DNA of 39,867 bases from CAYVUV01 sp964455095. GTDB taxonomy: Bacteria > Desulfobacterota > Binatia > HRBIN30 > CADEER01. This document shows positions 38,160 to 39,867 of this stretch, piece by piece. Location: the NCBI GenBank assembly GCA_964455095.1, contig CAYVUV010000339.1, forward strand, positions 1 through 39,867. Direction: 5' to 3'. The notes under the pieces were generated by a model. The model searched no databases and was not told the DNA's origin. It saw only the letters and a program-made list of their open reading frames with translations. A program made the position numbers and the translations under genes. The first letter of the stretch is position 1, and every line of letters starts with the position of its first letter.

Positions 38160-39867
38160 ACGCCCCCGACCCGCACCGCCGGCCCGCCATCGCGCGGCCG
38201 CGGCTTGCCGCTCAACTGCACCAGCAATCCCGCCACGCAGTTGGCCAAGTCATCGTGCTGGGCTGATTGTCCCCCGCGATACGGGTGGTCCACCGCGTCG
38301 CGGTTGCGGCCGGTCTTGCGCTCCAGCTGGGCGAACTGCCGGAGCATCTTTTCACTGAGCGGCCCGGCGCCGGGCAACTCACAGCGCTGCGCCGTGATGA
38401 TCGGCAGCGCCTCGAGATACAACTCGCTGCGCGGCATGTCACAGTGAGTCATCGTGATGCCGTGCGCCTGCAGCCGCTCGACCACCCACATGCCCGCGAA
38501 GCGGTCGCCCATCACGGATCGAATCCCGCGCTCGCGCAGTATCTCGGCGAGCTGTCGCGCGCAGGCATCGGGCGAAAACGGCGGCGTGAACTCCAGCAGC
38601 CCAGAGACGATCCCGCGGCCCTGGACGTCGCGATACCCCCACGACGTGGCCCAGGCATCCTTACCGGCGCCCGTGGACGGGTCGGTGAACGCCTGCTCGC
38701 GTGCGCCCGTGATGATCGGGAAGTTGCCGCGATCCGGCACCACGACCCGGCGGAGCGTCTCAAGATCGATGTACGAAGCGATGTCGCCGCGAAATTCGGC
38801 GAGCCACTCGGAACGCGCGGCCACTTCATCGTCGGCGAGCGCGGCATCGACCACGGACTGTGCGATCGTCGGATTCATCGCGCGCGTGGGCGCCCGCCAG
38901 GTCAGGACCGGCGCGTCATCCTTGCCGTGGTAGCGCTGGAAGTCGTTCCACAGGACGCCGGCACGACGGTACGGCGACGAGCTGACCCAGAGCAGCGACT
39001 CCGGCACGCGGGCGAGGCCCGGCAGGATGGCGCGCACAAGCTCCACGTCAGGCAGCGCGGAATCGTCCTGGGGCAGGAAGCTCGCCTCGTCGAGCACGAC
39101 ACCAGCCAGCGAGTAGCCGCGGGACGACTTGAACGAGGCGGTGTGAATCTCGATGATGCAGCCCGTCGACAGCTCGATCGATTCCTTCGCCTCGCCCACA
39201 ATGAGCTGCGACAGGATCTTCGACTGGTCGAGCAAGCCCTTGATGTACCGCAGAGCAACCCGGCTCTGCCGGCGGTCCGGCGTGAACAGCGCCACGGTCG
39301 CCAGCTCACCAGGGCCGAGGATCTTCCGATAGTCGCGGGACGCAGCGAGGTACACCGCGACGAAGGACGCGAGCAGCGTCTTGCCTGCGCCACGGCCTGC
39401 CGCGATGGCCGCACGCGACACGGCCGCCAGCGGTGCCACCGTCCGGCCGCTGCACGCCTGGAACACCGTCAGCATCTCCGGTGTCATCGGCTGACCGAAC
39501 ACCGCGGCGACCAGTGCACGCCCGGCGAGCCACGTCGGGCCGCCGAAGGTCTTGCCGCACAGGTTCGGGTCGAGCATCCATTCGACCGGGCCGAGGGCTG
39601 CGGCTGACTCCAGCAGGACGAACTCCGTCCCGGGCGGGAGCACCTCGGGGGGCGTCCGGCCAGCGAGGATAACCCGGACGAACGGGAAGCGGGCGGCGCG
39701 TGCGGCGACGAGCCGGGCCATCTGCCCGGTCCCAAGCACGAGGAGCGTGCCCTCGGGGACAAGGCCCGCGACCTTCATGCCGCGGTCCAGCAACGCGCCG
39801 GCGTGGCTGTTAAAGCGGGTTTCGCGGCGGAGGTCGCGCGCGGCCGCGATGGCGACGGCGGCGTAGG
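38156..39867 (-). CDS. terL: phage terminase large subunit, open at the window edge
   Basis: At least 545 residues from a TTG at 39793, but the frame is open to the edge, so the 5' end is missing. Seen: DPNLCGKTFGGPTWLAGRAL near the true terminase start, Walker A AGRGAGKT, Walker B GVVLDEASFLPQ, and nuclease-domain aspartates in FTDPST, MGDRFAG and QHDDLANC. The packaging ATPase and nuclease are complete. Homologous terminases usually begin near the ATG at 39577. The 97 or so residues before it contain LLVLGTGQMARLVAARAA and ILAGRTPP, a Rossmann-like beta-alpha-beta pattern not expected in a terminase. Codon use there is coding-like. Whether this is a fusion cannot be decided here. Confidence 0.88.
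   Translation of the reverse strand, partial: YAAVAIAAARDLRRETRFNSHAGALLDRGMKVAGLVPEGTLLVLGTGQMARLVAARAARFPFVRVILAGRTPPEVLPPGTEFVLLESAAALGPVEWMLDPNLCGKTFGGPTWLAGRALVAAVFGQPMTPEMLTVFQACSGRTVAPLAAVSRAAIAAGRGAGKTLLASFVAVYLAASRDYRKILGPGELATVALFTPDRRQSRVALRYIKGLLDQSKILSQLIVGEAKESIELSTGCIIEIHTASFKSSRGYSLAGVVLDEASFLPQDDSALPDVELVRAILPGLARVPESLLWVSSSPYRRAGVLWNDFQRYHGKDDAPVLTWRAPTRAMNPTIAQSVVDAALADDEVAARSEWLAEFRGDIASYIDLETLRRVVVPDRGNFPIITGAREQAFTDPSTGAGKDAWATSWGYRDVQGRGIVSGLLEFTPPFSPDACARQLAEILRERGIRSVMGDRFAGMWVVERLQAHGITMTHCDMPRSELYLEALPIITAQRCELPGAGPLSEKMLRQFAQLERKTGRNRDAVDHPYRGGQSAQHDDLANCVAGLLVQLSGKPRPRDGGPAVRVGGV

Larger units (their letters stand above)
30059..39867. mobile_element. prophage or prophage remnant, left part
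   Basis: The region begins with an integrase gene ending in tRNA-Met and contains small phage-type genes, a tape measure gene and a large terminase, all mainly on the minus strand. It runs off the right edge. There is no portal, capsid, tail tube or lysis gene in the visible part, so either these lie to the right or the element is reduced. GC content is similar to the chromosome. The right border is not defined. Confidence 0.85.

Noticed and set aside
1..39867. CRISPR arrays, rRNA genes, insertion sequences
   Set aside because: No regular direct repeats with spacers, no rRNA signature and no transposase was seen on either strand.

Overview
The window is GC-rich throughout and carries Gram-negative marker genes: lpxD for lipid A, ArnC- and ArnT-like glycosyltransferases, lipoprotein and lytic transglycosylase genes, and Complex I subunits. 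The gene mix (meaB, short-chain acyl-CoA genes, class III CoA-transferase, a nuoB-nuoF-nuoG string, orphan type IV pilin) suggests a delta-proteobacterial-grade lineage such as Desulfobacterota, Myxococcota or Binatota. That placement is inference from content, not from a phylogeny.

Positions 1-4329 (minus) hold four genes coupled by 4-nt overlaps: ArnT-like glycosyltransferase, DegT-type aminotransferase, ArnC/GtrB-like GT2 and a Gfo/Idh/MocA oxidoreductase cut by the window edge. Together they look like a pathway that makes an aminosugar, loads it on a polyprenyl carrier and transfers it to an envelope lipid. A secreted PcRGLX/YetA-like protein diverges from it and overlaps an Smr-domain gene tail to tail. 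Positions 7570-10769 are a tight plus-strand unit: a crotonase without the usual catalytic glutamates, a CaiB/BaiF CoA-transferase and a NagA-like deacetylase. An exported Ala-rich protein, a HemL-like aminotransferase, a 61-aa membrane protein, a small lipoprotein and hisG follow.

Positions 14656-17568 form an envelope/lipid unit: lpxD, yceD, rpmF, fabG, acpP, without plsX, fabH, fabD or fabF. Then come nadB (minus), a lytic transglycosylase, pgsA, a type IV pilin-like gene with sigma-54-like elements, efp (minus) with Asn at the loop tip, a cupin and a four-helix membrane protein. nuoB-nuoF-nuoG (22853-26272) lack nuoE, nuoC and nuoD beside them, and NuoG is short. A small OB-like protein, two unknown membrane proteins, meaB and a metallophosphatase complete the chromosomal part.

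From 30004 a tRNA-Met(CAU) marks the left edge of a prophage or prophage remnant that runs off the right edge. The integrase gene ends inside the tRNA. It is followed by small early genes, a divergent ribbon-helix-helix cassette, an Hjc-like nuclease, a tape measure protein and a large terminase. No portal, capsid or tail tube gene is visible between terminase and tape measure. The terminase reading frame is open to the window edge and carries an unexpected Rossmann-like segment at its N-terminal side.

Several transcription units share a TTGACN-like -35, a 17-bp spacer and a TA-starting -10. No gene-free stretch longer than about 300 bases was found. I saw no CRISPR array, rRNA or insertion sequence, and no clearly undescribed multi-gene defence system.
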